Below are positions 17,980 through 26,919 of a stretch of DNA of 64,000 nucleotides, piece by piece. The translations under genes were made by a program, and so were the position numbers. The notes beneath the pieces were generated by a model. That model was given only the letters and a program-made list of their open reading frames with translations, did not search any database and was not told where the DNA came from. The DNA is from Synechococcales cyanobacterium GL140_1_metabinner_5_sub (GTDB lineage: Bacteria > Cyanobacteriota > Cyanobacteriia > Cyanobacteriales > Chamaesiphonaceae), in the NCBI GenBank assembly GCA_025359065.1, contig JANYHM010000040.1, positions 94,284 through 158,283 on the forward strand. The letters run 5' to 3'. Within the stretch, counting starts at the first letter, position 1. Every line of letters starts with the position of its first letter.

Positions 17980-18243
17980 GTGAGTAAAATTCAACTGCCT
18001 TCTTTGATCCATTACGAACTGGTCTTGCAAATTTTAGAAAAGCAAACTTTGCCAGATTCTGATGGTCAGGATCCTCAAATACGCCAGCAGGCACAGCAGC
18101 TAGTTGTTACTATGCGCAAAGCTATTTCCCAACAGCGCCTGCTAGAAGAAGACTGTCAGCGTCGTCAACTCGAAATAGAACACCATTGGGGTTTGAATAA
18201 CCCGGCTGTAGCACCGATCGATCTCAACGGAGTAAGTTTATGA
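17980..18243 (+). CDS. DUF5340 protein
   Basis: An 87-residue, mostly helical soluble protein starting with GTG at 17980, 32 bases after trpC. LPSLIHYELVLQILEKQT and RQQAQQLVVTMRKAISQQR are recognisable as the cyanobacteria-specific DUF5340 family. Function unknown. Its stop overlaps the next start by four bases (ATGA), implying translational coupling. Confidence 0.75.
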   Translation: MSKIQLPSLIHYELVLQILEKQTLPDSDGQDPQIRQQAQQLVVTMRKAISQQRLLEEDCQRRQLEIEHHWGLNNPAVAPIDLNGVSL

Positions 18244-18494
18244 TGCCTCCCATTAAAGGAATCGAACAATTTCGCGGCCAAATTAACCTGCTCGGCATCC
18301 GACGAGATGTAATGGGGTTGCGTCAAGAACTAGAATCTCAGAAAGTCTCGATCGCCCAAACCCGTCGTCGCCTGCCCCGGGGCTGGTATCGCCACAGCCC
18401 CACGGTGGATTTGGAGGTGTCATTAAATGTGCAGCCAGTGCAGAATCCGGTCTGTTTACCGCATATTTGGCCAGCCCACAATCCCCGTCGATAA
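18240..18494 (+). CDS. Small basic hypothetical protein coupled to DUF5340
   Basis: An 84-residue protein starting within the stop codon of the DUF5340 gene. The N-terminal part is helical and charged (FRGQINLLGIRRDVMGLRQE), followed by RRLPRGWYRHSP, rich in Arg and aromatic residues, and a Pro-rich end. I do not recognise a family. The ATGA overlap and the absence of a gap make it likely to be a real operon partner. Confidence 0.6.
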   Translation: MMPPIKGIEQFRGQINLLGIRRDVMGLRQELESQKVSIAQTRRRLPRGWYRHSPTVDLEVSLNVQPVQNPVCLPHIWPAHNPRR

Positions 18495-18634
18495 AAATCA
18501 TTTAAAAATTATTCCGGTTCACCATCAAATAGATGAGAGTGATCAATCAAATCAAGAAATTATTGATGGGTCATTGACTCAATCCGCGTTAAGATAATTT
18601 TTCTGAGTTAGGCGCAAGAATTAGAAGGAACCTC

Positions 18635-19765
18635 ATGGAAAATAAATTGATGTTGATGATTCCTGGCCCGACCCCGGTGCCAGAGAATGTGCTGTTAGCT
18701 TTAGCTAAGCACCCAATGGGGCACCGCAGCGGTGAATTCATCCAGATTCAAGCCGATGTCACCGAAAACTTGAAATGGTTGTATCAAACTACCAATGAGT
18801 TACTGCTGCTTACTGCCTCTGGTACAGGTGCAATGGAAGCAGGCATCATCAACTTTTTTAGCCCTGGCGATCAGGTATTAGTAATCCACAACGGTAAATT
18901 TGGTGAACGCTGGGTACTAGTCTCTAAAGCCTTTGGTCTAGATGTAGTCGAAGTCACCGCTCCTTGGGGTCAACCAATCAATCCTGCTGACGTGCAGGCT
19001 GCTCTGACTGCCGATAGCGCTAAAGCAATCAAAGGCGTAATTATCACCCATAGCGAAACTTCTACTGGCGTAATTAACGACCTAGAAACTATCAACAAAC
19101 ATGTCAAAGCCCATGGCGCACTGATCATTGTCGATGCCGTCACCAGTATGGGTGCCACTAATGTCCCGATCGATGACTGGGGCTTAGATGTAGTCTGCTC
19201 TGGTTCTCAGAAAGGTTTTATGGTTCCCCCAGGGATGGGCTTCGTGGCCGTCAGCGCTAAAGCCTGGGAAGCTTACAAAACCGCCAAAATTCCTAAGTTC
19301 TACCTAGATTTGGGCAAATACCGCAAAGATGGCGCTCCCTTCACGCCGCCGGTTAACCTTATCTTTGCGCTCCAAGCTTCTTTATCGATGATGAAAAAAG
19401 AAGGACTAGAAAACATTTTCGCTCGTCACCACCGTCATCGTGATGCCTGTCGCGCCGCTGTTAAAGCCATAGGCCTAGAACTCTATGCTCCCGATGGTCA
19501 CGGCAGCCCTGCGATCACCGCAGTTGCGACTCCCGCCGCCGAAGAAATCCGCAAGGTAATGAAAAAGAAATACGACATTGTGTTAGCTGGTGGTCAAGAT
19601 CACCTCAGCGGTCAAGTCTTCCGCATTGGTCACTTGGGATTTGTGTGCGATCGAGATATCCTTAGTGCCCTTGCCGCTCTAGAAGGCACCTTAGCTGAAC
19701 TAGGAATCGGCAACAGCAACGGAGCCGGAGTATCCACCGCCGCCAAAATTCTCAGCGGTAAATAG
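18635..19765 (+). CDS. Alanine/serine-glyoxylate aminotransferase family protein
   Basis: A 376-residue class V PLP enzyme. MIPGPTPVPENVLLAL and HPMGHRSGEF at the start, TASGTGAMEAGIINFF for phosphate binding, HSETSTGVIND and IVDAVTSMGATNVPID, and the PLP Lys in VVCSGSQKGFMVPPG (about residue 196). Cyanobacterial members are often labelled 'soluble hydrogenase 42 kDa subunit', a historical error; the expected role is transamination of glyoxylate in photorespiration. Ribosome binding site AGAAGGAA lies before ATG 18635. Confidence 0.92.
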   Translation: MENKLMLMIPGPTPVPENVLLALAKHPMGHRSGEFIQIQADVTENLKWLYQTTNELLLLTASGTGAMEAGIINFFSPGDQVLVIHNGKFGERWVLVSKAFGLDVVEVTAPWGQPINPADVQAALTADSAKAIKGVIITHSETSTGVINDLETINKHVKAHGALIIVDAVTSMGATNVPIDDWGLDVVCSGSQKGFMVPPGMGFVAVSAKAWEAYKTAKIPKFYLDLGKYRKDGAPFTPPVNLIFALQASLSMMKKEGLENIFARHHRHRDACRAAVKAIGLELYAPDGHGSPAITAVATPAAEEIRKVMKKKYDIVLAGGQDHLSGQVFRIGHLGFVCDRDILSALAALEGTLAELGIGNSNGAGVSTAAKILSGK

Positions 19766-19952
19766 CCAAATCAAATATTCATTTTGCATCAGGAAAAAAC
19801 TGGTGCAATTTTTGACTGACCATTTAGTTTCCATGATCGCACCGAAAGCCATAGCTGAAATGATCGACGTACCAAACAAACTGATAAAGTTATGTAGCCA
19901 ACCACAGATTCTTAAATAATCTGCTGTTTACTCTATATTCGGAGGAATGTTC

Positions 19953-21188
19953 TTGGCTCGTCGTTATCTTTTTACTTCAGAATCCGTCACCGAAGGTCAT
20001 CCAGATAAAATCTGTGACCAAATCTCTGACACCATTCTTGATGCGCTTCTTCAGCAAGACCCCGCTAGTCGGGTAGCCGCAGAAGTCGTAGTCAACACCG
20101 GACTAGTACTAATCACTGGCGAAATCACCAGCAAAGCTCAGGTTAATTACATTGACCTCGCGCGTGCCAAGATCGCAGAAATCGGCTACACCGATGCCGA
20201 CAATGGCTTTTCGGCCACCAGCGCCTCGGTACTGATCGCCCTCGATCAACAGTCCCCCGACATTGCTCAGGGCGTTAATGATGCTCAAGAATCTCAGGAT
20301 AGCTCTGACAGCTTCGACAAAATCGGTGCTGGTGACCAGGGAATTATGTTTGGCTATGCCTGCAACGAAACCCCCGAACTAATGCCCATGCCTATCAGCG
20401 TGGCTCACCGTTTGGCCAGACAGATGGCTCTAGTGCGCAAAAATGGTCAAATGCCTTACCTGCGCCCTGATGGTAAAACTCAAGTCACGATCGCCTACGA
20501 AGAAGGTAAGCCCGTGGCCGTTGATACTATTTTGCTTTCCACCCAACACGATCCTACTGTTACAGGCATTAGTGATGATCTGGGTATTCAGCAGAAAATT
20601 AAAGACGAGCTATGGAAACAGGTTGTAGAACCGGTTTTCGCTGAGCTTTCCATCAAGCCCGATGAGGTAACCAAGTACTTGGTAAACCCCACTGGTAAGT
20701 TTGTAATCGGTGGCCCTCAAGGGGATGCTGGTTTGACTGGGCGAAAGATTATTGTCGATACCTATGGCGGTTACTCTCGTCATGGTGGGGGAGCTTTCTC
20801 TGGTAAGGATCCTACGAAGGTTGACCGATCGGCTGCTTATGCTTGTCGTCACGTAGCTAAAAACATAGTGGCTGCTGGCTTGGCCGATAAGTGCGAAGTT
20901 CAACTCAGCTACGCGATCGGGGTTGCTCGTCCAGTAAGTATTCTGGTAGATACTTTTGGCACTGGCAAAATCGATGATGATGCTATCCTAGACTTAATTG
21001 AAAAGCATTTTGAGCTACGTCCTGCTGGAATTTTGGCGGCTTTCTCGCTGCGCAAGTTGCCCAGCGAACGCAATGGTCGTTTCTATCAAGATGTGGCTGC
21101 CTACGGACATTTTGGTCGCAATGACTTAGATCTGCCATGGGAAAAAACTGACAAGGTTGATGCTTTGAAAGCAACAGCTAAGGTTTAG
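19953..21188 (+). CDS. metK: S-adenosylmethionine synthetase
   Basis: About 411 residues: [20 protein letters not shown] at the N-terminus (ATP and methionine binding), [32 protein letters not shown] and [17 protein letters not shown] (signature loop). It makes SAM from ATP and methionine. Start choice: GGAGG (19941-19945) leaves only one base before ATG 19947 but seven before TTG 19953. Starting at TTG gives [11 protein letters not shown], the usual N-terminus of cyanobacterial MetK, so TTG is preferred; ATG 19947 would add two residues. No SAM riboswitch-like structure was recognised in the upstream gap. A terminator follows. Confidence 0.96.
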   Translation: MARRYLFTSESVTEGHPDKICDQISDTILDALLQQDPASRVAAEVVVNTGLVLITGEITSKAQVNYIDLARAKIAEIGYTDADNGFSATSASVLIALDQQSPDIAQGVNDAQESQDSSDSFDKIGAGDQGIMFGYACNETPELMPMPISVAHRLARQMALVRKNGQMPYLRPDGKTQVTIAYEEGKPVAVDTILLSTQHDPTVTGISDDLGIQQKIKDELWKQVVEPVFAELSIKPDEVTKYLVNPTGKFVIGGPQGDAGLTGRKIIVDTYGGYSRHGGGAFSGKDPTKVDRSAAYACRHVAKNIVAAGLADKCEVQLSYAIGVARPVSILVDTFGTGKIDDDAILDLIEKHFELRPAGILAAFSLRKLPSERNGRFYQDVAAYGHFGRNDLDLPWEKTDKVDALKATAKV

Positions 21189-21206
21189 ATTTAAAAATCT
21201 ATTAAT

Positions 21207-21239
21207 AAAAAAGGGGTCAATATTGGCTCCTTTTTTTTA
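21207..21239 (+). terminator. Rho-independent terminator after metK
   Basis: Arms GGGGTC and GGCTCC (paired with two G-U bonds) around aatatt, followed by eight T residues, 20 bases after the metK stop. Confidence 0.85.
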
Positions 21240-21255
21240 GTTGTAGTGGTTATTA

Positions 21256-21372
21256 TTTTACTTAATCGCCATTAGTCGATTGCGTCGAACTGCCACTCAG
21301 TTTCCTGACGTTGCTATCCAGATTGAAGATTGGTACTCGATCGTCAAAGCAGTCAAGTTAACAAAAATCTGG
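21256..21372 (+). pseudogene. Possible HigB-like toxin N-terminal remnant
   Basis: Right after the metK terminator a frame reads YLIAISRLRRTATQFPDVAI and on to EDWYSIVKAVKLT, then loses sense. This resembles the N-terminus of HigB/RelE-type toxins (LIxISRLxxxxxxxPD...WY.IVK). No start codon in the normal place and no downstream toxin body or HTH antitoxin. Only motif memory supports it. Confidence 0.25.
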
Positions 21373-21805
21373 TATCTCCGATGCTGGGGTTCGCCAATAA
21401 ATGCCGTTTTCTCGCTGCATCATTTGGCAGCCCACCAACTCACGGCGCAGCGTAGCCGTATCGGCATGAACAGGTTTAATGATGCCATTGAGTTCTGCCT
21501 CAGGATACTGTCGATCAAACTCAAATTTTTGCATCAGCCACTTCAAAACAATCCAGCGTTTTTTGCGACTAGCCGGAATCTCTTTAATTACGTCGTTATC
21601 AATAAAACTACTGAGCACCTTAGTTTCCCAAATATTTTCATCCCCGATCGGCTGCACCATTGGTAGCGCCATAAGCGTAGATTTCTGCATATTTTGCAGA
21701 GCATCAAGATCTAGCCGATAGTAGTGGTTATTACCCTCCACCCGCATGTAACTCCTTGAGCTTGCCCAAATGGTGAGAAATAGTTTGGCACGATGCTCAA
21801 AACGG
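21358..21805 (-). pseudogene. ArsR-like HTH / DUF2087 regulator, frameshifted and truncated
   Basis: The minus-strand frame 21358-21747 (129 residues if started at its ATG) holds MRVEGNNHYYRLDLDALQNM and a DUF2087 domain (FDRQYPEAELNGIIKPVHAD, then TATLRRELVG and NGIYWRT). Just upstream, in another frame, CQTISHHLGKLKEL is the recognition helix of an ArsR-type winged HTH that should precede it directly. The two are out of frame around 21747-21755, and a stop lies before the HTH piece. So an ArsR-DUF2087 regulator has lost its N-terminus and suffered a frameshift. Translation of the DUF2087 part alone from ATG 21747 remains possible. Confidence 0.65.
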
Positions 21806-21812
21806 CATTAAA

Positions 21813-23354
21813 ATGATCAGTAAACAAGAATTGATGTTCAGAATTACCAAAACCCTAGCTGCGACCAGTCTACTGGGAATCTTTGCCCCTATCGCAATCA
21901 TCGCATCCGCGTCGGCTAAAGCGCCGGTAGAAATTAATGAGATCGCCAAAACCATGACGGTGATGATTTCTGGTACCAGTCAGCAAGGCTCTGGCATCAT
22001 TATTCAACGGCAAGGAGATGTCTATACCATTTTGACCGCCGCACATGTACTGAAAGATGAAGCCTATCAAATTACTGCCACCAATGAGCAAAAGTATGCG
22101 GTCATTCCGGGTTCCATTCGGAAAGCCAGCGGAGGAATTGACTTAGCCCTCTGTAAATTTCGATCAAAAACCAGTTATCCTGTCGCGAAATTGGGTAATT
22201 CTCGTCTGCTTAATGGTGGTACAGAAATTTATGTAGCCGGTTTTCCGGCAGCAACCCGCACAATTACTACATCAGTCTTTGTGTTCAGAAAAGGCGAAGT
22301 TTCAGCCAATAGCAATAAGATTTTTGAGAGCGGCTACTCTTTGATTTATAGCAACGATACTTTACCGGGGATGAGTGGTGGCCCAGTTTTGAATAGTGCT
22401 GGGGAATTAGTTGCTATCCACGGCAAAGGCGATCGAGAGCAAAGTAACGGCATGTTAGGAGCAAAAACCGGTTTTAACCTGGGGATTCCAATTTCCCGCT
22501 TTTTAGAAATTGCCAGCACTCTGGGCGTGGTAATTGATCAGCCTGTTCCTACTGCGCCTAGCAGCCAGCCCGCCGAAGATTTATTGGCCACTGCCTTGGC
22601 TAAGGAACAAAAGAATGACTATCGAGGGGCAGTAGTAGACTACAGTCGGGCGATCAAGCTGAATCCTCGCTATGTCGATGCTTACATTGGTCGAGGCTAC
22701 GCTAAATATAAGCTGGACGAACGTTCTAATGCCATTATCGACTTCAGCACCGCTATTCAGCTCAATCCTCAATCTGCCCGAGCCTATTTAAATCGGGGAA
22801 ATATGTATTTGGCGGCGATCGATTGGGAATATGCCATTAATGATTTTACCAAAGCTTTGGAAATTAATCCTGACTATGTAGATGCTTATATCAGTCGAGG
22901 GGTAGCCAGAGAATCTTGGTTTAATTCGCCCACAAGTGGCATGGTAGATTTAAATATGGCAATTATTTTAGATCCGCAGTCGATTTTGGCTTATCGGAGT
23001 CGAGCGAATGCTAGATACAATATTGGAGACTATCAAGGATCGATCGAAGACTATAACAAAGCCATTAGCCTGGGTTCTAAAGAGGCCGCTAACTATTTTG
23101 GTCTTGGTATTGCTAGGCATCAGCTTAAAGATTATCGCAAGGCGATCGCCGATTTGAATACAGCAATTCAGCTTGATGCAGCTAGAGCACAAGCTTATTA
23201 CGAGCGAGGGCTGTCTAAATATGAACTTGATGACAAAAGCGGTGCTATTCAAGATCTGCAAAAAGCTCAGTCTTTGTTGACAGCACAGGGCAAAGGTCGA
23301 TCGTCTGAAAGTAATAAAGTTATCCGACTTCTCAAGAAGTGGGGATCAATGTAA
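21813..23354 (+). CDS. Secreted trypsin-like serine protease with TPR repeats
   Basis: A 513-residue protein. Signal peptide at the N-terminus ([19 protein letters not shown]). Protease domain with the triad: His in TAAHVLKD (about residue 76), Asp in [10 protein letters not shown] (about 111) and Ser in [12 protein letters not shown] (about 190). From about residue 255 there are six to seven tetratricopeptide repeats ([20 protein letters not shown], then similar 34-residue units). It probably acts in the periplasm, with TPRs docking partners. ATG 21813 is used; ATG 21834 also gives a good signal peptide. Its end overlaps the convergent tgt gene by nine bases. Confidence 0.88.
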   Translation: MISKQELMFRITKTLAATSLLGIFAPIAIIASASAKAPVEINEIAKTMTVMISGTSQQGSGIIIQRQGDVYTILTAAHVLKDEAYQITATNEQKYAVIPGSIRKASGGIDLALCKFRSKTSYPVAKLGNSRLLNGGTEIYVAGFPAATRTITTSVFVFRKGEVSANSNKIFESGYSLIYSNDTLPGMSGGPVLNSAGELVAIHGKGDREQSNGMLGAKTGFNLGIPISRFLEIASTLGVVIDQPVPTAPSSQPAEDLLATALAKEQKNDYRGAVVDYSRAIKLNPRYVDAYIGRGYAKYKLDERSNAIIDFSTAIQLNPQSARAYLNRGNMYLAAIDWEYAINDFTKALEINPDYVDAYISRGVARESWFNSPTSGMVDLNMAIILDPQSILAYRSRANARYNIGDYQGSIEDYNKAISLGSKEAANYFGLGIARHQLKDYRKAIADLNTAIQLDAARAQAYYERGLSKYELDDKSGAIQDLQKAQSLLTAQGKGRSSESNKVIRLLKKWGSM

Positions 23355-24467
23355 ATCCGGCTTTTCTAACCACTGCCCAAAATCCTCTACAAATCGATCG
23401 GCCAAAATCGCCTCCCGAATACGAGTAGTAAACCGAATTAACTCCGTCACATTATGTAGTGCCAACAAAGTAAACCCTGTCACCTCATTGCAGCGAATTA
23501 AATGACACAAATAAGCCCGACTAAAATTCTGGCAAGTATAGCAAGGACAACTATCATCCAACGGCGTAAAATCGCGCTTAAACGTCGCATTCTTTAAATT
23601 CCAGCGCTCTCCTCTCACAAAAGCCGCCCCATGACGAGCTACCCGGGTAGGAATTACACAGTCAAACAAATCTATCCCCGAAGCGATCGCGATCGCCATT
23701 TCTTTGTAAGTACCAATCCCCATCAAATAGCGTGGTTTCTCTTGGGGCAACAGCGGCGCAGTTGCCCGCACAATTTTGTGAATAAATGGAGCCGGTTCAC
23801 CTACGCTCACCCCGCCGATCGCAAATCCTGGCATATCATACTGGCTGAGAGCTTTAGCCGCCGCCTCCCGCAAATCTAAATGCACACCCCCTTGAACAAT
23901 CGGAAATAAAGCCTGATCATGAGGTCTTTGGTGAGCAGCAATACAGCGCTCTAGCCAGCGTTGAGTTCGATCGGTCGCTGCCACTACTTCCTCGCGGGTC
24001 GCTGGGTAAGGTGGGCATTCATCGAAAGCCATAATTACGTCAGCACCTAAAGCATTCTGAATCTGAATCGATTTTTCTGGAGAGATAAAGATCATCCGGC
24101 CATCTAGCGGTGACTTGAAAGTAACCCCCTCTTCTGCGATTTTGCGAGTCTTGCTCAGGCTAAACACCTGAAACCCACCAGAATCGGTCAACATTGGCCC
24201 CGACCAGTTCATAAACTTATGCAGACCACCAGCTTCTGCAATAATGTCCTCGCCCGGTCGCAGGTGTAGGTGATAAGTATTAGCCAACACCATCTGCGCC
24301 TGAGCATCGGCTAAATGAGCAGAAGTCAGGGTTTTCACCGTGGCCTGGGTGCCCACAGGCATAAATCTGGGGGTTTCTACAATGCCGTGGGGGGTTACAA
24401 AAGTACCAGCCCGAGCTTGGGTGCGGCTGCATTTGCCGTGGCATTGAAAGGTAAAGTTGCTGTTCAC
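23346..24467 (-). CDS. tgt: Queuine tRNA-ribosyltransferase
   Basis: A 373-residue enzyme that exchanges guanine 34 of GUN-anticodon tRNAs for queuine precursor. Seen: [24 protein letters not shown] (base-binding), nucleophile Asp in [17 protein letters not shown], and the zinc site Cys-x-Cys-x2-Cys (CPCYTC) with His in the following CHLIRCNE. Normal length. A diverged 60-base copy of part of this gene lies just upstream at about 24510-24570. Confidence 0.96.
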   Translation of the reverse strand: MNSNFTFQCHGKCSRTQARAGTFVTPHGIVETPRFMPVGTQATVKTLTSAHLADAQAQMVLANTYHLHLRPGEDIIAEAGGLHKFMNWSGPMLTDSGGFQVFSLSKTRKIAEEGVTFKSPLDGRMIFISPEKSIQIQNALGADVIMAFDECPPYPATREEVVAATDRTQRWLERCIAAHQRPHDQALFPIVQGGVHLDLREAAAKALSQYDMPGFAIGGVSVGEPAPFIHKIVRATAPLLPQEKPRYLMGIGTYKEMAIAIASGIDLFDCVIPTRVARHGAAFVRGERWNLKNATFKRDFTPLDDSCPCYTCQNFSRAYLCHLIRCNEVTGFTLLALHNVTELIRFTTRIREAILADRFVEDFGQWLEKPDLH

Positions 24468-24509
24468 TGAGAATGATGTCCGCGTGATGACTGCTCATTG
24501 TACTTTACC

Positions 24510-24570
24510 AAAAGCCATATCAACACCTAAAGCAATCTGAAGCTACTTTTCTGGAGAGGTAATGGTTTTG
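24510..24570. repeat. Diverged partial duplication of a tgt segment
   Basis: aaaagccatat, caacacctaaagcaatctga and ttttctggagagg occur in the same order as gaaagccata, cagcacctaaagcattctga and ttttctggagaga inside tgt (24025-24090), with small gaps between. The shared order makes chance unlikely. It is not translated in any sensible frame. The rest of 24571-24699 shows nothing. Confidence 0.6.
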
Positions 24571-24699
24571 GGAAAAAGGGTTAAATAAGATAATCAGCCA
24601 TTATGATAAATCGATGTCCTTCTTACCTAAAAATATTTAGGCACATAATGATAATCCTAAATTCTGATATTGGAGCTTAGAGATATCCCTCTAACGGTT

Positions 24700-25332
24700 T
24701 TATGAAAACAACATATATCCATATTTCTCGGTGATTTCGGTCAGTTTATCGCTAAAAATGTCGCTTAAAATTTCAACTGTAGATTCAGTAGCTAGAATTC
24801 CATCTACTCGATCGCTATAAAGCGCCACGCAAAATTGCTCGTTATTGTGACAGGAAGGATAGATAATTCCATCCACATTTTCGGGGTATTGCCAAAAAGC
24901 AAATGACCATTGTTGGGTAATCTGCCGATTTTTGGTGGCAAAGATCCCAGAATTTGCTCCCATGCGTTCCAAATTAGCACCAGAAGCCCTAATTAATCTG
25001 AGCGGTCGATCGAACTTTAATTGAGAGATAGATTCTGCTGCCAAGCTAGAGCGTTCTATCCAGCCACGATTTGCTTGATCGCGCATCACCTCCAGAAAGG
25101 CAACACCTTCATTCATTCCAGCATAGACAACCCCATATGGTCTGGGTGCATCAAAGCGATGAGGTAAATCTCTGCCAAAAAATATCGGATTAAAAACGGT
25201 TCGATGAATGCGAAATAATCGTGTTTCAGTATCTAAGGTATCGATCTTAATTTGCCGATCATTTAAATCTTCTGGTGGCAGGGGATGCTCTTGTCCTGTT
25301 TGCATTAAGTAGGCGTGCCTAATTAAACTCAA
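24700..25332 (-). CDS. RES-domain toxin (NAD+ phosphorylase family)
   Basis: A 210-residue protein. LFRIHRTVFNPIFFG carries the conserved Arg, YAGMNEGVAFLEVMRD the conserved Glu, and DGIIYPSCHNNEQFCVALYS the Ser/His-containing strand of the RES fold. RES toxins degrade NAD+ by phosphorolysis, causing growth arrest, and pair with Xre-type antitoxins. Such an antitoxin-like gene is 64 bases upstream on the same strand, in the usual antitoxin-toxin order. Normal length. Confidence 0.85.
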   Translation of the reverse strand: MSLIRHAYLMQTGQEHPLPPEDLNDRQIKIDTLDTETRLFRIHRTVFNPIFFGRDLPHRFDAPRPYGVVYAGMNEGVAFLEVMRDQANRGWIERSSLAAESISQLKFDRPLRLIRASGANLERMGANSGIFATKNRQITQQWSFAFWQYPENVDGIIYPSCHNNEQFCVALYSDRVDGILATESTVEILSDIFSDKLTEITEKYGYMLFS

Positions 25333-25396
25333 GATAGTTTTGGTCTAGACAAGGATTTCAGATTGATCCGTCTTACATTTAATTGAGCGTTGCTAC

Positions 25397-25819
25397 TTAT
25401 TCAGTCGCAGCAATAACTACATCCTCAATATTACCTCGTCGTAGCTCTGATAATGGCGAGTTTTGATCATCTAGAGAATAGTTTGGCGAAAGTAGATACG
25501 ATAACTTGTCCCAAGATGAGAAAGGATTGAGACATCTGAGAACTTCTGGCAACCCAGCTAGAACTTTCCTATTTTCTGTAAACTGCCAAGCGGGATAGAG
25601 ATAGCGATCTTCCCACCACACACCCAGCAACCTACCTTGTTCCCGCATTGCATCTAGATGCTGAAAACCAGTCACACCAAAATACTGCATGACTCGATCG
25701 GCTTCCCAGCAGCCACCCTCAGCCGTAATTAGTTCCCACTGAAACTCTTGCAAAGTTTGCTGAGGTCTATTACTGCTGGTATTGGGTAAACGAGATTTTT
25801 GTCTGTCTTCGGCTAACAT
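25397..25819 (-). CDS. Antitoxin of the RES module (MbcA/ParS-type C-terminus)
   Basis: About 140 residues from ATG 25819. The middle reads YFGVTGFQHLDAMREQGRLL with YLYPAWQF, and the end PLSELRRGNIEDVVIAA is the short antitoxin-toxin-binding domain (Xre/MbcA/ParS, DUF2384-like) that inserts into the RES active site. The YPxWQF element before that domain is characteristic. The protein probably also binds its own promoter. An inverted repeat lies between it and the zeta gene upstream. A short diverged copy of its N-terminus occurs at 26728-26775. Confidence 0.75.
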   Translation of the reverse strand: MLAEDRQKSRLPNTSSNRPQQTLQEFQWELITAEGGCWEADRVMQYFGVTGFQHLDAMREQGRLLGVWWEDRYLYPAWQFTENRKVLAGLPEVLRCLNPFSSWDKLSYLLSPNYSLDDQNSPLSELRRGNIEDVVIAATE

Positions 25820-25848
25820 AATATTTCCACACATTTTTTTGTTTATTT

Positions 25849-25883
25849 GTATCTCACTTGAAATTTTTATATAAAAGCGAGAT
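25849..25883. promoter_or_regulatory. Inverted repeat in front of the RES antitoxin gene
   Basis: atctcactt and aagcgagat face each other across an AT-only centre (gaaatttttatataa), with one mismatch in nine. It lies about 30 bases upstream of the antitoxin ATG, a place expected of an autoregulatory operator; it could also act as a weak terminator for the zeta gene. Confidence 0.4.
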
Positions 25884-25903
25884 GTGATCGGTGTTTATTT
25901 GAT

Positions 25904-26494
25904 TCATTTAAATGATGGTTTTAACCACCTAGGCAGATCGGTCGATTGATATCTGACCTGGCCACGATTTAAAGAAAGCACTAATCTGACTTCAGTAGCA
26001 TCGTCTGAGTTGTCATAAACCAATGAACGATCAGCTACTTCGAGCGCACTTGATAATAAGTGCATCACACGCTCATACCTAGCCATTACTTTGTCTTTTG
26101 GTACATCATGCCCACCAGACTGAACCCTTTGTCTGACTCGTTCAAAAGAAAGTTGTGGACTAGATAATCCGACAAAAATCAGCATTACGTCATAGCCAGC
26201 GTTCTTTGCAGACTGCATGAATTCGATCTTGCTAGGGTGGCTCATCACTGTTTCAAAAGCCATCGATTCTCGACCTGTTAACCATCTATTTCTCTGCTCA
26301 TCAGCTCTCTTAGACGCAGTGCTAGCCCTTTCTCTCAGGTCAGTAATGTCTGTTAGAGTGAGAGCTATTTCATCAGGATTAATATAGTTTGAGGGAAATC
26401 CTGGTTCTTGTCGTAGACGAGCAGTAATAGTAGACTTCCCAGCCCCGTTAACACCTGCGATTACAACCAATAAAGGTGTCGATGAGCTATCCAT
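25904..26494 (-). CDS. Zeta-toxin-like P-loop kinase
   Basis: A 196-residue protein. Walker A AGVNGAGKSTITARL near residue 13, NPDEIA near 39, AFETVMSHPSKIEFM near 78, and SGGHDVPKDKVMARYERVM near 127, the usual order of zeta/UMP-CMP-like toxins of this bacterial branch. Zeta toxins phosphorylate UDP-sugars and block cell-wall synthesis; whether this member uses the same substrate is not shown. The cognate antitoxin gene precedes it by six bases. Single P-loop domain, normal length. Confidence 0.85.
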   Translation of the reverse strand: MDSSSTPLLVVIAGVNGAGKSTITARLRQEPGFPSNYINPDEIALTLTDITDLRERASTASKRADEQRNRWLTGRESMAFETVMSHPSKIEFMQSAKNAGYDVMLIFVGLSSPQLSFERVRQRVQSGGHDVPKDKVMARYERVMHLLSSALEVADRSLVYDNSDDATEVRLVLSLNRGQVRYQSTDLPRWLKPSFK

Positions 26495-26500
26495 ATTTTC

Positions 26501-26719
26501 TTAGCTCTGGCTGGGTACATTGGAAACTTCAATTTCTTCTCCACTTGGCTTTGTTTCATGCATGATGCCATCTCTTTCTCCATAAGTAGAGATACCATTC
26601 GCATGAAGGTCTTCCACGGCTGCCTTAGTTGCTTCTCTGGCTAAAGAAGACATCGTTTCATCTGACAAATCAAAGAAGTTGTCAGTTTTAGATGGGAGTG
26701 TTTGCTCTACTGCTTGCAT
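26501..26719 (-). CDS. Small antitoxin of the zeta-like kinase
   Basis: A 72-residue acidic protein. AREATKAAVEDLHANGISTYG followed by RDGIMHETKPSGEE is the standard small partner found directly upstream of such kinases. It precedes the kinase by six bases, so both are translated from one message. It would bind and block the kinase. Start ATG 26719. Confidence 0.8.
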   Translation of the reverse strand: MQAVEQTLPSKTDNFFDLSDETMSSLAREATKAAVEDLHANGISTYGERDGIMHETKPSGEEIEVSNVPSQS

Positions 26720-26727
26720 GATACTTA

Positions 26728-26775
26728 GTCGGTATTAGATAAATGAGATTTTTGTTGGTCTTGGGCTAACATCAA
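26728..26775. repeat. Diverged copy of the RES-antitoxin N-terminus
   Basis: On the minus strand this stretch reads MLAQDQQKSHLSNTD, nearly the same as MLAEDRQKSRLPNT at the start of the RES antitoxin (about 25775-25819), and the bases match as well (gagatttttgt, tcttcggctaacat against tcttgggctaacat). It ends just before the zeta antitoxin gene. It looks like the scar of a duplication or recombination that placed the zeta pair inside or beside the RES module. Confidence 0.6.
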
Positions 26776-26919
26776 TTTCCTCACTATTTCAATTTTTGTT
26801 GGGGGTCGATACCACATTTCCAGTATCGCAAACTCACGATTTATTTTTAACTCAGTTTTGTTTTTAGTTAAAATTGAGGCATAATTGAGACACAAAAGGA
26901 CTGGAGATCTTGACTTGCC

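Noticed and set aside
19766..19952. SAM riboswitch in front of metK
   Set aside because: No SAM-I, SAM-II or SAM-IV-like core or kink-turn pattern could be seen in the 180-base gap.
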